NCBI GenBank assembly: GCA_022483045.1
Contig: JAKVOA010000001.1
Location: 705,750-769,749 of the forward strand
Direction of reading: 5' to 3'
Origin: Oscillospiraceae bacterium
Lineage (GTDB): Bacteria > Bacillota > Clostridia > Oscillospirales > Acutalibacteraceae
Length of the DNA stretch: 64,000 bases
Both the position numbers and the translations under genes were made by a program. Of this stretch, positions 50,566 to 59,620 are shown one piece after another (the first letter of the stretch is position 1; the number at the start of each line of letters is the position of its first letter). The notes beneath the pieces are model-generated. The model saw only the letters and a program-made list of their open reading frames with translations, had not been told where the DNA came from and searched no databases.

Positions 50566-51135
50566 TCAGGCGCCTCCTTTCACAGCGTTATAGGTGGAGA
50601 CAGCATCATTTACAGCAGTTGTAACAGCCTTACTCGTAATGGTCGCACCAGTCAGTGCGGCAACCTGTCCGTCGCCGGCTTTGCCGTTTTTAACAACTGT
50701 AAAGGAACCGCTCTTGGGGATACTCTGTTTGTACTGAGCACGAAAGCTGTCTTTCTTTGCGTTCAGGCCCAGACCAGGGGTATCACTGGTTTTCAGCAGG
50801 TTCACACCGGTTACTTTGCCGTCAGAGCTGATACCGGTCATTACCTTGATATCGCCGCCATAACTGGTGGTAGTGGTTGTGAAAACATAACCAACTGTTT
50901 TGCCGTCTTTTGTGCCGACAACAAAGGTTTTTCCGTTGGCGGTCTTTGTAGCAAAAGCGCTGGCTGCCGGCAGCACCTGCTGCTGGCTGGCAGTTTCGTT
51001 TGCTTTATTGATTTCTACAATCTTTGATTTTGTTATTTGGTTTGTCAGGGCCAATGCCAAAGTAACAATTAGGCAGATAAGAAACAGGACGATAATCGGC
51101 TTTGCAATGCCTTTAGATTCTTTCTTCTCACTCAT
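50566..51135 (-). CDS. rnfG: Rnf complex subunit G (FMN-binding)
   Basis: A 189-residue protein with an N-terminal membrane anchor (IIVLFLICLIVTLALAL) and an extracytoplasmic FMN-binding domain. The covalent flavin site is ALTGATITSKAV near residue 170 (Thr in TGATIT), modified by ApbE, whose gene is in the same region. Overlaps rnfD by 4 bases. Confidence 0.95.
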   Translation of the reverse strand: MSEKKESKGIAKPIIVLFLICLIVTLALALTNQITKSKIVEINKANETASQQQVLPAASAFATKTANGKTFVVGTKDGKTVGYVFTTTTTSYGGDIKVMTGISSDGKVTGVNLLKTSDTPGLGLNAKKDSFRAQYKQSIPKSGSFTVVKNGKAGDGQVAALTGATITSKAVTTAVNDAVSTYNAVKGGA

Positions 51136-52085
51136 TGCCGTACCGCCTCCTTCTTTTTCTTTTCCTCTTTCGGTTTGCCGAAAGCACGGGGATGCGTACC
51201 GCGTTCAATCAGCGGGGTAATGATGTTCATAATAATAATAGAATAAGAAACACCTTCTGGCAGAGAGCCAAACCGACGAATCAGCATGGTCAGGCAGCCA
51301 CAGCCAATGGCATAAATAATCTGGCCTTTAAAGGTGATAGGGCTGGTGGTGTAGTCGGTCGCCATAAAGATAGCGCCCAGCAGCAGGCCGCCGCAGAGCA
51401 GGTCCATAAGCACGTCGCGGCCCATCAGCAGAGAGAGCAGGCAGGCGGTGCCTATGTATACCAGCGGAATGGTCGGGGCAATGACTTTGCGTGCCAGCAG
51501 ATAAACGAAACCAATAATCAGTGCCAGTGCGCAGGTCTCGCCCAGGCAGCCACCGCGGTAGCCTAAGAAGAGCTGCAGATAATTTGCACTGTAATGGCCG
51601 GTTTCTTTAAGAATGCCCAGCGGGGTTGCAGAAGTTGCCGCATCTGCTGTCATCGGCTTTGGCCAAGAGGCCATCGCGCCCGGGAAAGCATTCATCACAA
51701 AGATACGCGCCATCAGTGCCGGGTTAACGAAGTTTTGCCCAATGCCGCCGAATGCCTGCTTGACGACAACGATTGCAATGAAGTCGCCAAACATCAGCAT
51801 CAGCGGGTTTAATGTAGAAGGCACGTTCATTGCCAGCAGAATGCCGGTTACCACGGCGGATAAATCGCCAATGGTGTTGTCGCGTTTCATAATTCTGCGG
51901 CAGATATATTCACACAGCACACAGGTAACAACAGAAATCACCATCAGGCACAGTGCGCGCCAACCGAATATGACTACGGCGGCAATCATAGCCGGCACCA
52001 GTGCAATGATGACGTCGCGCATAATGTGCTGCGTGCTTTCTCTTGTGTGCAGGTGCGGGGAAGAAGATACAGTCAGTTTCTCCAT
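51132..52085 (-). CDS. rnfD: Rnf complex subunit D (FMN-binding)
   Basis: A 317-residue polytopic subunit. The flavinylation motif is ATSATPLGIL near residue 150 (family pattern S/T-x-A-T-P). Other landmarks are KQAFGGIGQNFVNPAL and ATDYTTSPIT. About eight or nine transmembrane helices, thought to form the ion path. Ends with a lysine-rich cytoplasmic tail. Abuts rnfC. Confidence 0.96.
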   Translation of the reverse strand: MEKLTVSSSPHLHTRESTQHIMRDVIIALVPAMIAAVVIFGWRALCLMVISVVTCVLCEYICRRIMKRDNTIGDLSAVVTGILLAMNVPSTLNPLMLMFGDFIAIVVVKQAFGGIGQNFVNPALMARIFVMNAFPGAMASWPKPMTADAATSATPLGILKETGHYSANYLQLFLGYRGGCLGETCALALIIGFVYLLARKVIAPTIPLVYIGTACLLSLLMGRDVLMDLLCGGLLLGAIFMATDYTTSPITFKGQIIYAIGCGCLTMLIRRFGSLPEGVSYSIIIMNIITPLIERGTHPRAFGKPKEEKKKKEAVRQ

Positions 52086-53425
52086 TATTTTTTAGCACCT
52101 CCTGCTTTTACGAGCCCTTTGCCCAGGCGGATAGCCTGTACCAGCGGCCGCCCGGCGGGGCAATTATAAGCACAGGTGCCGCATTCCATACAGTCCATAA
52201 CGTCAAATTTCTGCAGCGCTTCCACGTCGCGTGCTTTGACGTATTCTTCCAGTCTGGTGGGCATCAGGTGCATAGGGCAGCCCTGTACACACCGGCCGCA
52301 GCGGATACATGCGCTGGGCTCCGGAATATGAGACTCTTCTTCGCTTAAGAAGAGCAGGCCGTTGTTCTGTTTCTGTACAGGGGCGTCAAAAGTAGGCGCA
52401 GCCATACCCATCATAGGGCCGCCAATCAAAAGCTTTGCCGGCTCTGTTTTCATGCCGACAAAATTCATGATATCGCGGATGTAGGTGCCAATCGGCACAA
52501 TCACGTTTTTGGGGTCCTTTACAGCGCCGCCGTCAACGGTCAAGCGCTTTTTCACCAGCGGCATGCCGGTTTTCAGGTAAGCGGCAAGCGTTGCAACACT
52601 GGTGACGTTCATGACAATGCAGCCGGCATCAGCCGGCAGCTTGCCCATGGGCACTGTACGGTCGGTGCAGGCCTTGATCAGCACTTTTTCAGCGCCCTGC
52701 GGGTAGGTTGCCTTCAGCGGCAGCACACCGACACTGTGGTCGCTGTTTCGGCTGTCGGCAGCCAGCAGACCGTTCAGCTTCTCAATCACCTGCGGCTTGT
52801 TCTTTTCCACGGCGATAATCGCGCGGGAAAGCTTCAGCATTTTCTTTACCGTAAAGACACCATCCAGCACATTTGCGGAATCTTCCAGTGCTTCACGGTT
52901 GTCGGCGGTCAGGTAAGGTTCGCACTCGGCTACGTTGATAATCAGCGTATCCACTGTTTTTCCTTCCGGCACATTCAGCTTGACATGCGTCGGGAAGCCG
53001 GCGCCGCCCAAACCGACCAGACCAGAGTCGTGCACGGCCTGCAGAAAGCTCTTCAGGTCGGTTACTTCTGGTGCTTTCAGGTCCGGACAGGGCTCCATTT
53101 TTCCGTCGGACTCTATGATGACTGCGTCACCATAGCCGCCGCTGCTCAGCTGAATCTTTTTGACAGCTTTTACCTTACCGGAAACGCTTGCGTGGATCGG
53201 CGCACTGACAAAGGCCTTGCTGTCCCCAATTTTTTGGCCTACCGTCACTAAGTCGCCGGGCTTTACCAGCGGAGTGCAGGGCGCACCCACATGCATCTGC
53301 ATGGGGATAGCAACTTCTGCAGGGGCTGGCATAACCACAGATTCGATCTGCGCGGTATGCTTCCGATGGGGAACGGCGGCACCGCCGTGCGTTCGGAATG
53401 GCTTTTTTGGAAAGCTCAATTCCAT
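52085..53425 (-). CDS. rnfC: Rnf complex subunit C (NADH-binding)
   Basis: A 446-residue subunit, first of the operon. It has an N-terminal SLBB/barrel-sandwich region (PGDLVTVGQKIGDSKAFV), the NADH/FMN domain GLVGLGGAGFPTHVKLN, and two C-terminal [4Fe-4S] motifs: CIRCGRCVQGCPMHLMP and CMECGTCAYNCPAGRPLV. Sits at the cytoplasmic face and passes electrons to NAD+. Start preceded by GGAGGGAAA. Confidence 0.97.
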   Translation of the reverse strand: MELSFPKKPFRTHGGAAVPHRKHTAQIESVVMPAPAEVAIPMQMHVGAPCTPLVKPGDLVTVGQKIGDSKAFVSAPIHASVSGKVKAVKKIQLSSGGYGDAVIIESDGKMEPCPDLKAPEVTDLKSFLQAVHDSGLVGLGGAGFPTHVKLNVPEGKTVDTLIINVAECEPYLTADNREALEDSANVLDGVFTVKKMLKLSRAIIAVEKNKPQVIEKLNGLLAADSRNSDHSVGVLPLKATYPQGAEKVLIKACTDRTVPMGKLPADAGCIVMNVTSVATLAAYLKTGMPLVKKRLTVDGGAVKDPKNVIVPIGTYIRDIMNFVGMKTEPAKLLIGGPMMGMAAPTFDAPVQKQNNGLLFLSEEESHIPEPSACIRCGRCVQGCPMHLMPTRLEEYVKARDVEALQKFDVMDCMECGTCAYNCPAGRPLVQAIRLGKGLVKAGGAKK

Positions 53426-53591
53426 ACTTTTCCCTCCAATACTACATCACTTGCATCTATATCCACTATCTGAAAACAGATAGGAATACACAATTTAAAT
53501 AATCTCACAAATTGAAACACTTGTAAATGATTTTTCCCGCTGTTTTTCGAAAAAAAGATAAAAAACAGGAAAAGAAACGAAAAGTTTGTCC

Positions 53592-54113
53592 TCATGGGCG
53601 AAAGCGCTCTAAAAGAGGGGAGACTGTGCGCAGCACTAAGCCGGTCACAATCCCGGCTGCAATACCAAAAATCAGAAGCCACGGTGCATAGTAACCAACC
53701 GCCGGTGTTGTCAGTAAAACAGCGACGCCCAGCTGTGCCATGTTGTGTGTCAGCGCGCCCGCTACGCCCAGGCCGAGCATGCCAAAAGGCTTTTTCTGCG
53801 GGCGCAGCAGAAGCCACATCACAAAGGTGCTTGCAAGGCCGCCGGCGGTACTCATAAAGAAAGCAACCGCGCCCTGCATGCAGCCGGTAAATAAACCTTT
53901 TAATAACGCGATGCACAGCGCGGGCAGCAGCCCGACCGTACCCGCGGCGTACATGGTAACAATGTTGGAAAGGCCCAGCTTGGCCCCTGGCGGCAGCATG
54001 GGCAGTGGGGGAATCATTGCCTCCAGTGCAGAAAGCACCAGTGCCAAAGCCCCCAGCATGCCGATAAAGGCGACCCGCCGTGTTGTTGTGGAAATACGAA
54101 GTTTATCACGCAT
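53592..54113 (-). CDS. Gx transporter family membrane protein
   Basis: A 173-residue protein with five or six hydrophobic helices, of the type often labelled heptaprenyl diphosphate synthase component I or Gx transporter. Landmarks: GMLGALALVLSALEAMIPP, LPPGAKLGLSNIVTMYAAG, and GALTHNMAQLG. The fold resembles ECF S components. It lies between a NusG-II protein gene and rnfC on the same strand, a frequent neighbourhood of rnf and ApbE in clostridia. Substrate unknown. Confidence 0.85.
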   Translation of the reverse strand: MRDKLRISTTTRRVAFIGMLGALALVLSALEAMIPPLPMLPPGAKLGLSNIVTMYAAGTVGLLPALCIALLKGLFTGCMQGAVAFFMSTAGGLASTFVMWLLLRPQKKPFGMLGLGVAGALTHNMAQLGVAVLLTTPAVGYYAPWLLIFGIAAGIVTGLVLRTVSPLLERFRP

Positions 54114-54118
54114 AAGAT

Positions 54119-54499
54119 TCAGCCAGTGGTGCCGTCCACCTCACTTTTTGCGCCGGTCAGGCGTACACTAACTTTTGCAGGCAGGCACACAGCCGCCTGC
54201 CCGGGTTTTGTCAGCTTGCCCGTGCGCACGCATACCTGATCGGGACAGTCAGAATGGGAAAACGAAATTTTTCCCGGTTCCAGCAGCAGCCGAATATGAT
54301 AGCTGCCGCCGATATTGACTGTCTGTGTCTTTGTCTGCTGAGAAAGATTATAGGTATGGGTAATCTTTCCGTTTTCCTCTACCACGGCGGTCACTGTTTG
54401 TGCAGATGCGTGAAAGCTGTTCCACAGCAGCAGGCCCGCCGCAAGCAGCAGCACCGGCAGAATAATCAACAGATCTTTTTTATGAAAAAGTTTTCTCAT
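54119..54499 (-). CDS. NusG domain II-containing membrane-anchored protein
   Basis: A 126-residue protein: membrane anchor (LLIILPVLLLAAGLLLW) and a beta domain with GGSYHIRLLLEPGKISFSH, then CPDQVCVRTGKLTKPGQ and CLPAKVSVRL, the NusG_II pattern with three conserved cysteines. Nearly always beside the Gx transporter gene and ApbE. Role unknown; possibly extracytoplasmic redox. Confidence 0.85.
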   Translation of the reverse strand: MRKLFHKKDLLIILPVLLLAAGLLLWNSFHASAQTVTAVVEENGKITHTYNLSQQTKTQTVNIGGSYHIRLLLEPGKISFSHSDCPDQVCVRTGKLTKPGQAAVCLPAKVSVRLTGAKSEVDGTTG

Positions 54500-54504
54500 A
54501 AGCG

Positions 54505-55569
54505 TTATTTAGCCAGCCGGTAACTGGATGTGTTTGTCAGCTGGAAAGAATCTTTCAAGCCGGAAGAAACCGTTACATTTCCGGCTGTATCGATGTATAT
54601 GGTTTCAGCACCGTAGGATTTTGCCAGAGCGGTGCCTTTGTCTTTGCCCAAAACATAGCATGCAGTGGAAAGCGCGTCACTTAAAGCGCCGTTTTTGCAG
54701 ACAACTGTTACAGAAACCAGCCCGTTGTTTTGCGGCATGCCGGTTTTGGGGTTGAGCAGGTGGTGGTACGTCTTGCCATTCGCTGTAAATTCTTTTTCAT
54801 ATGTACCAGAAGTAGATACAAACTGACCGCCCTGCAGCGCAATGGTTCCCACGCTGCCAGTGTCGCTGTCGCTGGTCTTTGGGTCACGCACGGCGACGCT
54901 CCAGCCGGAGTTATCCGGCTTGTTGCCATACAGACCAATGCTGCCGCCTACAGCGACCACTGCGGCAGTGATGTTCTTTTTACTGTAGGCTTCCAGTACT
55001 TTGTCACACGCGGCGCCTTTGCCCACTGCACCTAGATCCACTCCATTATAGTGCATTTTTAAAGAAGCAGTATTATCAGAAGTGTTGAGGCGCAGATTTT
55101 GGTAGCCGACATGAGAAAGCGCATTTTTCAGTTCCGCGGCGGTTGGTACATGTTTTTTGCCGTCAAAATCCCACAAAGAGGTGAGCGGCAGCACCGTGGG
55201 GTCAAAGGCACCATCGGTTTGCTGAGCAAGCTTCTGCGACATCTGCAGCAGGGAAATTGTGTAGCTGTCTAGCGTTTTCCACACTGTGCCGGAAGCATCG
55301 TTCAGGTTTGCAATATCGCTGTCCTGCACCCGCCATGAAATTTTGTCTTCCAGTGAAGTGACCGCCTGCGAGCCGGCGCTTGCGGCGGATTGTGCCTCTT
55401 TGCCGTAAACCGTTTGCTGTATGTAGGTACCCATGGCATAAGAAGTGCTGCTGTAGCTTTGCGCACGGTAGCCAAAGCGTGCCCATACGACAGCCAGAAT
55501 AACAATCACTGCACCCAGCACACAGCACAGAACAATTGTGATTTTTTTATGTTTTGTGAGATTTGGCAT
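54505..55569 (-). CDS. apbE: FAD:protein FMN transferase
   Basis: A 354-residue ApbE that attaches FMN covalently to threonine of substrates such as RnfG and RnfD. It has an N-terminal membrane anchor (ITIVLCCVLGAVIVILAVVW) rather than a lipobox. Domain landmarks: YAMGTYIQQTVYG, DLGAVGKGAACDKVLEAY, and STSGTYEKEF followed by HHLLNPKTGMP. Start MPNLTKHKK was chosen because of AAGG upstream and loss of a family-like N-terminus in longer versions. A clear promoter lies about 165 bases upstream. Confidence 0.94.
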   Translation of the reverse strand: MPNLTKHKKITIVLCCVLGAVIVILAVVWARFGYRAQSYSSTSYAMGTYIQQTVYGKEAQSAASAGSQAVTSLEDKISWRVQDSDIANLNDASGTVWKTLDSYTISLLQMSQKLAQQTDGAFDPTVLPLTSLWDFDGKKHVPTAAELKNALSHVGYQNLRLNTSDNTASLKMHYNGVDLGAVGKGAACDKVLEAYSKKNITAAVVAVGGSIGLYGNKPDNSGWSVAVRDPKTSDSDTGSVGTIALQGGQFVSTSGTYEKEFTANGKTYHHLLNPKTGMPQNNGLVSVTVVCKNGALSDALSTACYVLGKDKGTALAKSYGAETIYIDTAGNVTVSSGLKDSFQLTNTSSYRLAK

Positions 55570-55730
55570 GTATTTTACCTTATCCTTTTTCAAAATGACG
55601 GGCAGACGACAAAAAAGGGCACACAACTGCGCCCTCTTTGCCGCTGTGCAGAACAAAACAAAAAGTAATTTCATAATGCATGAAATATACATGAAATTTT
55701 GGTTGGACCACATAAAAAAGATACATCGAT

Positions 55731-55758
55731 ATTATAACACAACTTTGTAAATTGTCCA
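55731..55758 (-). promoter_or_regulatory. probable promoter of apbE
   Basis: On the minus strand TGGACA, 16-base spacer, TATAAT. The gap 55570-55911 otherwise holds only AT-rich DNA and possible weak -10 elements (TATACT 55838, TATAAT 55853) for the divergent ybaK gene. Confidence 0.6.
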
Positions 55759-55911
55759 GTAGCCTGCAAAAGGCAGAAACTGTGTTTTTTTAGCAGGGAA
55801 GGCAATACCCGCCATTCCATTTCCCTGCAGATTGTGATATACTAAATACTCTTATAATTGTATACGAATATATATCTTATCAGCTATCAGCCCGAAAGGA
55901 GCAAAAGCCCT

Positions 55912-56409
55912 ATGGCCCCAGCCCTAAAAAAAGTGAAGCAGTACCTTGCCAGCTACGGTTTGGCAGACCGCGTCTGTGAGTTCGCAGAGAGCAGCGCAAC
56001 TGTTGAGCAGGCTGCACATGTTTTGCAGACAGAGCCCGCACGCATTGCAAAGACTATTTCTCTGAGAAGAGAAGCGGGATGCGTGCTTGTCGTCACCAGC
56101 GGCGACACAAAAATTGATAATGCAAAGTACAAAAAAACATTTTCACAGCGGCCTAAAATGCTTTCTGTTGCCGAGGTAGAGCCACTTACAGGCTACCGCA
56201 TCGGCGGCGTTTGCCCGTTTTGCTGTGCGGAAAATGCACGCGTTTACTTAGATGTTTCTCTGCGCCGCTTCGATACGGTTTACCCTGCGGCGGGCACTGC
56301 AAACTCAGCCGTCAGGCTTTCCTGTGAAGAACTGGAAGAGGCAAGCGGCGCGGCCGGGTGGGTCGATGTCTGCCGGCCGGCCGTAAAGCCGGCGGAGGCG
56401 CAGCCATGA
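55912..56409 (+). CDS. ybaK: YbaK/EbsC-family aminoacyl-tRNA deacylase
   Basis: A 165-residue trans-editing enzyme that hydrolyses mischarged tRNA (Cys- or Ala-tRNA-Pro type). Conserved lysine and strands: ARIAKTISLRREAGCVLVV, DTKIDNAKYKKTF and the GYRIGGVCPF loop. The ATG (MAPALKKVKQYL) follows GAAAGGAGC; longer upstream frame rejected. ATGA overlap with trmB. Confidence 0.9.
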   Translation: MAPALKKVKQYLASYGLADRVCEFAESSATVEQAAHVLQTEPARIAKTISLRREAGCVLVVTSGDTKIDNAKYKKTFSQRPKMLSVAEVEPLTGYRIGGVCPFCCAENARVYLDVSLRRFDTVYPAAGTANSAVRLSCEELEEASGAAGWVDVCRPAVKPAEAQP

Positions 56410-57092
56410 GAATGCGTGCAAAACCGTGGGCTGGTCCGGAACTGGACGCCTGCCCCTTTTTTCTGCGCGGTCCGCAGCGCATGAAAAATCAATGGCTGGG
56501 GTGGTTTACGCGCCGGCAGCCGCTGCACGTAGAGCTCGGCTGCGGCAAAGGCTGGTTTTTAGCGGGGCTTGGCCCGCAGCATCCAGAAATCAATTATCTT
56601 GGCATTGACATGAAGGATGCGGTCCTGGCGCCCGGCAAGCGGATGATTGAGGCAACCTATGGTGAAAAGCCAATCGACAATCTCGCCCTGACTGCCTACG
56701 ATATTTCCCGCCTGCCGGACATGATGGGAGACAAGGACCGCATTTCGCGCCTTTACATTAATTTTTGCAATCCGTGGCCGAAGCCGCGCCATCACAAGCG
56801 CCGCCTTACGCATTCGCGGCAGCTGGCGCTTTACCGCCCCCTGCTGGAGCCAGGCGCGGAGCTTTGGTTTAAAACCGATGATGAGCCGCTGTTTCAGGCC
56901 ACTCTGCAGTATCTGCAGGAGTCTGGCTTTGCTGTTTTGCAGCAGACACAGGACCTGCACGCGGACAAATCCGCTTTTGGCAGCGAGATGTATGTGATGA
57001 CTGAACACGAAAAGATGTTTACAGAGCGCGGTATTCCTATTAAGGCGCTGCGGGCACGCATGCTTCCACAGGAAAAAACCGCAAATTTATAA
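56406..57092 (+). CDS. trmB: tRNA (guanine46-N7)-methyltransferase
   Basis: A 228-residue TrmB that makes m7G46 in the tRNA variable loop. SAM site VELGCGKGWFLAGLG near residue 40, then NYLGIDMKDAVL, and the family motif INFCNPWPKPRHHKRRLTH near residue 120. The common SDPWPK aspartate is Asn here, a variant seen in related clostridial proteins as I recall. Starts inside the ybaK stop. Confidence 0.95.
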   Translation: MRMRAKPWAGPELDACPFFLRGPQRMKNQWLGWFTRRQPLHVELGCGKGWFLAGLGPQHPEINYLGIDMKDAVLAPGKRMIEATYGEKPIDNLALTAYDISRLPDMMGDKDRISRLYINFCNPWPKPRHHKRRLTHSRQLALYRPLLEPGAELWFKTDDEPLFQATLQYLQESGFAVLQQTQDLHADKSAFGSEMYVMTEHEKMFTERGIPIKALRARMLPQEKTANL

Positions 57093-57126
57093 AATCTCTT
57101 TGTACTCTGTTTTTTCTTGGCAGGGA

Positions 57127-57168
57127 AAGAGCCGGTACAGGCTGTAATGCCTGTACCGGCTCTTTCTT
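57127..57168 (+). terminator. terminator after trmB
   Basis: AAAGAGCCGGTACAGGC pairs with GCCTGTACCGGCTCTTT, followed by a T-rich tail; also usable for the converging hsp20 gene. Confidence 0.85.
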
Positions 57169-57225
57169 TACGGGGATCATGCGGTGGGCAGATGGGCTGT
57201 CTGCCATCGCGAAAAAGGAGAAAGC

Positions 57226-57627
57226 TTAATCAATGGAGATCTGTGTGCTGGCTGGTTGCGATGCGCGCTTTTTCGGCATTGTCAGAGTCAGAATGCCATT
57301 TTCAAGCTTTGCACTGATTTTGCCGGCATCTATTTCGGAAATATCAAACGAGCGGCTCAAATTGTTCATCGGGCGTTCCCGGCGGATAAAGTGTTCGCTC
57401 TGGTTTTGGGCATCTTCTTTATGTTCGGCATCAATGGTCAGGCAGTCTTTTTCAACGCTGATCTTGATTTCCTCTTTGCTGAAGCCCGGCAATTCGGCCT
57501 GGGCAATGTAAGTATCGCCGGTGTCGCAGATATCGGTGCGGCAGGGGGCAACGTTGTTTTTCTTGCCGCGGAAAAAGTCATCATCAAAGCGGTTGTATAA
57601 ATCAAAAGGTGCTAAATCAAACATCAT
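57226..57627 (-). CDS. hsp20: small heat shock protein Hsp20
   Basis: A 133-residue ATP-independent chaperone. Alpha-crystallin domain from about residue 30: TYIAQAELPGFSKEEIKISV, the acidic middle, and the terminal LENGILTLTMPKK signature. Start MMFDLAPFDLYNRF follows GGAGGG; the longer frame upstream is unlikely. A CIRCE operator lies about 150 bases upstream, pointing to HrcA control. Confidence 0.93.
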   Translation of the reverse strand: MMFDLAPFDLYNRFDDDFFRGKKNNVAPCRTDICDTGDTYIAQAELPGFSKEEIKISVEKDCLTIDAEHKEDAQNQSEHFIRRERPMNNLSRSFDISEIDAGKISAKLENGILTLTMPKKRASQPASTQISID

Positions 57628-57778
57628 AAAACCCTCCAGTAGCTGCTGCCTGAGGCTTGCGGCCCGGCGCATCTTTTTAATATTTTTATTTGTCTTGGGG
57701 CTGTTTCCCTTTGACAAATACTATCATATGCAGCATCTGTGAAGATTTATGGGATGAAATATGAACAAAATGTAAATA

Positions 57779-57805
57779 TTAGCAGTCATTATGATAGAGT
57801 GCTAA
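57779..57805. promoter_or_regulatory. CIRCE operator (HrcA site), one mismatch
   Basis: TTAGCAGTC, nine bases, GAGTGCTAA. The consensus first arm is TTAGCACTC. Lies in the hsp20-cdd divergent gap, just upstream of the cdd promoter. Confidence 0.9.
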
Positions 57806-57817
57806 TATTTAAAATAC

Positions 57818-57846
57818 TTGCTCTTCATTTCTCCCTATACTATAAT
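57818..57846 (+). promoter_or_regulatory. probable promoter of cdd
   Basis: TTGCTC, 17-base spacer, TATAAT, about 90 bases before cdd. Confidence 0.65.
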
Positions 57847-57937
57847 TGATTTAAAGAAAAACGAATGAAAACGTGCAGATTTTTTCTGCTGCCATACGGT
57901 CTGTGGGCCGCATGGAAAAAGGAGGAGTTGCAAAGTT

Positions 57938-58351
57938 ATGGAACCAATCGAGCTGCTGCAGGCCGCAAAGCGTGTGCGGGGCAATGCCTATACACCGTAT
58001 TCGGATTTTCGCGTGGGAGCAGCGCTGCTGACAAAGGATGGGCGCGTGTTCCTTGGCGCAAATGTCGAAAATAGTTCGCTGGGGGTAACAATCTGCGCCG
58101 AGCGCTCTGCTTTTGTTTCGGCAATCAGCAGCGGTGCACGCAGCTTTCAGGCAATTGCCGTAGTTGGCGCGCGCGGCGGTAAAGAGCCGTCACAGCCGTG
58201 CCCGCCGTGTGGCATCTGCCTGCAGTTTATGTCAGAGTTTTGTGAGCCGGAGTTTCCTATATATTTGGCGGATGGCAACGGCGGTGTACACTGCAGCCAG
58301 CTGAAAGAATTTCTGCCGCATGCGTTTTCAAATGACCGTATGCACGCCTGA
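57938..58351 (+). CDS. cdd: cytidine deaminase
   Basis: A 137-residue zinc enzyme for pyrimidine salvage (cytidine to uridine). Substrate strand YTPYSDFRVGAALLT, catalytic TICAERSAF (Glu and Cys) and PCPPCGICLQFM (two zinc cysteines). Length fits the tetrameric form. GGAGGAG precedes the ATG. A terminator follows. Confidence 0.96.
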   Translation: MEPIELLQAAKRVRGNAYTPYSDFRVGAALLTKDGRVFLGANVENSSLGVTICAERSAFVSAISSGARSFQAIAVVGARGGKEPSQPCPPCGICLQFMSEFCEPEFPIYLADGNGGVHCSQLKEFLPHAFSNDRMHA

Positions 58352-58370
58352 TACAGTAAAACCAACACAA

Positions 58371-58410
58371 AAAAGGCTGCAGCATCTTTTTGGAGATGCT
58401 GCAGCCTTTT
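58371..58410. terminator. bidirectional terminator after cdd
   Basis: AAAAGGCTGCAGCATCT and AGATGCTGCAGCCTTTT stem with A and T runs, shared with the converging EamA gene. Confidence 0.9.
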
Positions 58411-58440
58411 CAATTCTGTATTTTTTTAGATTCTTATCAA

Positions 58441-59358
58441 TCAGGTCCGCTCAGCTGTGCCGGGTTCGGCAGGGGAAAGCACATGACGCTTTTTCTGTGG
58501 ATGCAAGGGCACTTCGGTCAGCACAACGGCGATAAAAATGAGGACAAAGCCAAAAATATTCTGTGTTGTCAGCCGTTCCCCCAGTAGCAGAACGCCGCCG
58601 ATACAGCCGAAAACGCTTTCCAGCGACATCAGCAGCGAGGCCTTACCTGTCGCCAGGTTCTTTTGGCAGGCGGTCTGCAGGCCCATGCCAATGCAGGTGC
58701 TAAAAACCATCAGATAAATTATGCCGATGGAGGATTGACGGTTAAAGACTGGCAGCGGTTCTGTAAAGCAGGCCAGCAAAAATCCGAGTATGCTGCATAC
58801 AGCAAACTGAATCGTGTTAATTGCCATCGGGTCACAGTCTTCCATAAATAGGCCGGTGAAGGTGATATGAATGGCATACAGCAGCCCACAGACAAGGGTC
58901 AGCTCCTCACCAAGGCCAAGGCCGAAGCGGCTGCTGTCAAGCGACAGCAGACCAATGCCTGCAAGACACAAAAAAGCGGCGGCAATGTTTGAAGCTTCTG
59001 GCTTTATACGGCGAATGGCACCATATAGAAAGGGAACGATAACCACATAAACCGCTGTCAGAAAAGCATTTTTTCCAGCGGTCGTATACTTTACGCCAAT
59101 GCTCTGCGTCAGATAAGCCAGAAACAGAATTGAGCCGAGTAGTGCTCCGCCCAGCAGTGTCCTACGGCTTACGCTTTTCAGCCTTTTGCGAAACAGCAGA
59201 AGCATCAGCAACGCAGCGCCGCCAAAGCGAATGCCGATTTGCCACGAGGGCGCGATGAAGCGGTTGGTGTCCTTTACCACCGCAAAAGCCATGCCCCATA
59301 AAAATGCTGCCAATACCAGTCCCAGTTCACTCAGGCGGGTGCGCCGTACTTCTTTCAA
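58441..59358 (-). CDS. EamA/DMT-family transporter
   Basis: A 305-residue protein of ten helices in two EamA repeats: LAAFLWGMAFAVVKDTNRF (first), and LVCGLLYAIHITFTGLFMED (second), with LLMSLESVFGCIGGVLLLGE near the C-terminus, the DMT signature. Such carriers export or import metabolites. The start appears to be TTG (preceded by AGGGGG); the longer frame has no ribosome site. The substrate is unknown. Confidence 0.88.
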   Translation of the reverse strand: MKEVRRTRLSELGLVLAAFLWGMAFAVVKDTNRFIAPSWQIGIRFGGAALLMLLLFRKRLKSVSRRTLLGGALLGSILFLAYLTQSIGVKYTTAGKNAFLTAVYVVIVPFLYGAIRRIKPEASNIAAAFLCLAGIGLLSLDSSRFGLGLGEELTLVCGLLYAIHITFTGLFMEDCDPMAINTIQFAVCSILGFLLACFTEPLPVFNRQSSIGIIYLMVFSTCIGMGLQTACQKNLATGKASLLMSLESVFGCIGGVLLLGERLTTQNIFGFVLIFIAVVLTEVPLHPQKKRHVLSPAEPGTAERT

Positions 59359-59620
59359 AATGTAGATCCCCCTCAAAATACGCCGCAGCCGATACAGAAA
59401 ATTGCCAAACCGCGGGGTGGAAAATGCAAACAAAAACAGTATAGCACAGGGTATACCTGCCGCGCAATGACAGAACGGAAAAATGAAATAATATACAGAT
59501 CTGCAGAATATTCGGGACTTTCCTGTTTTCAGAAACAGGCTTGTGTGTTATAATATGTAAGATTATAAAATTGAATTTCATTTCAGAGCTTAGAATTTTA
59601 ATAGGAGATGACTCGCTTTT

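Noticed and set aside
56406-57092. Asn instead of Asp in the TrmB DPWPK motif as a sign of inactivity
   Set aside because: I recall NPWPK forms among clostridial TrmB proteins and the rest of the enzyme is intact, so this is probably a lineage variant.
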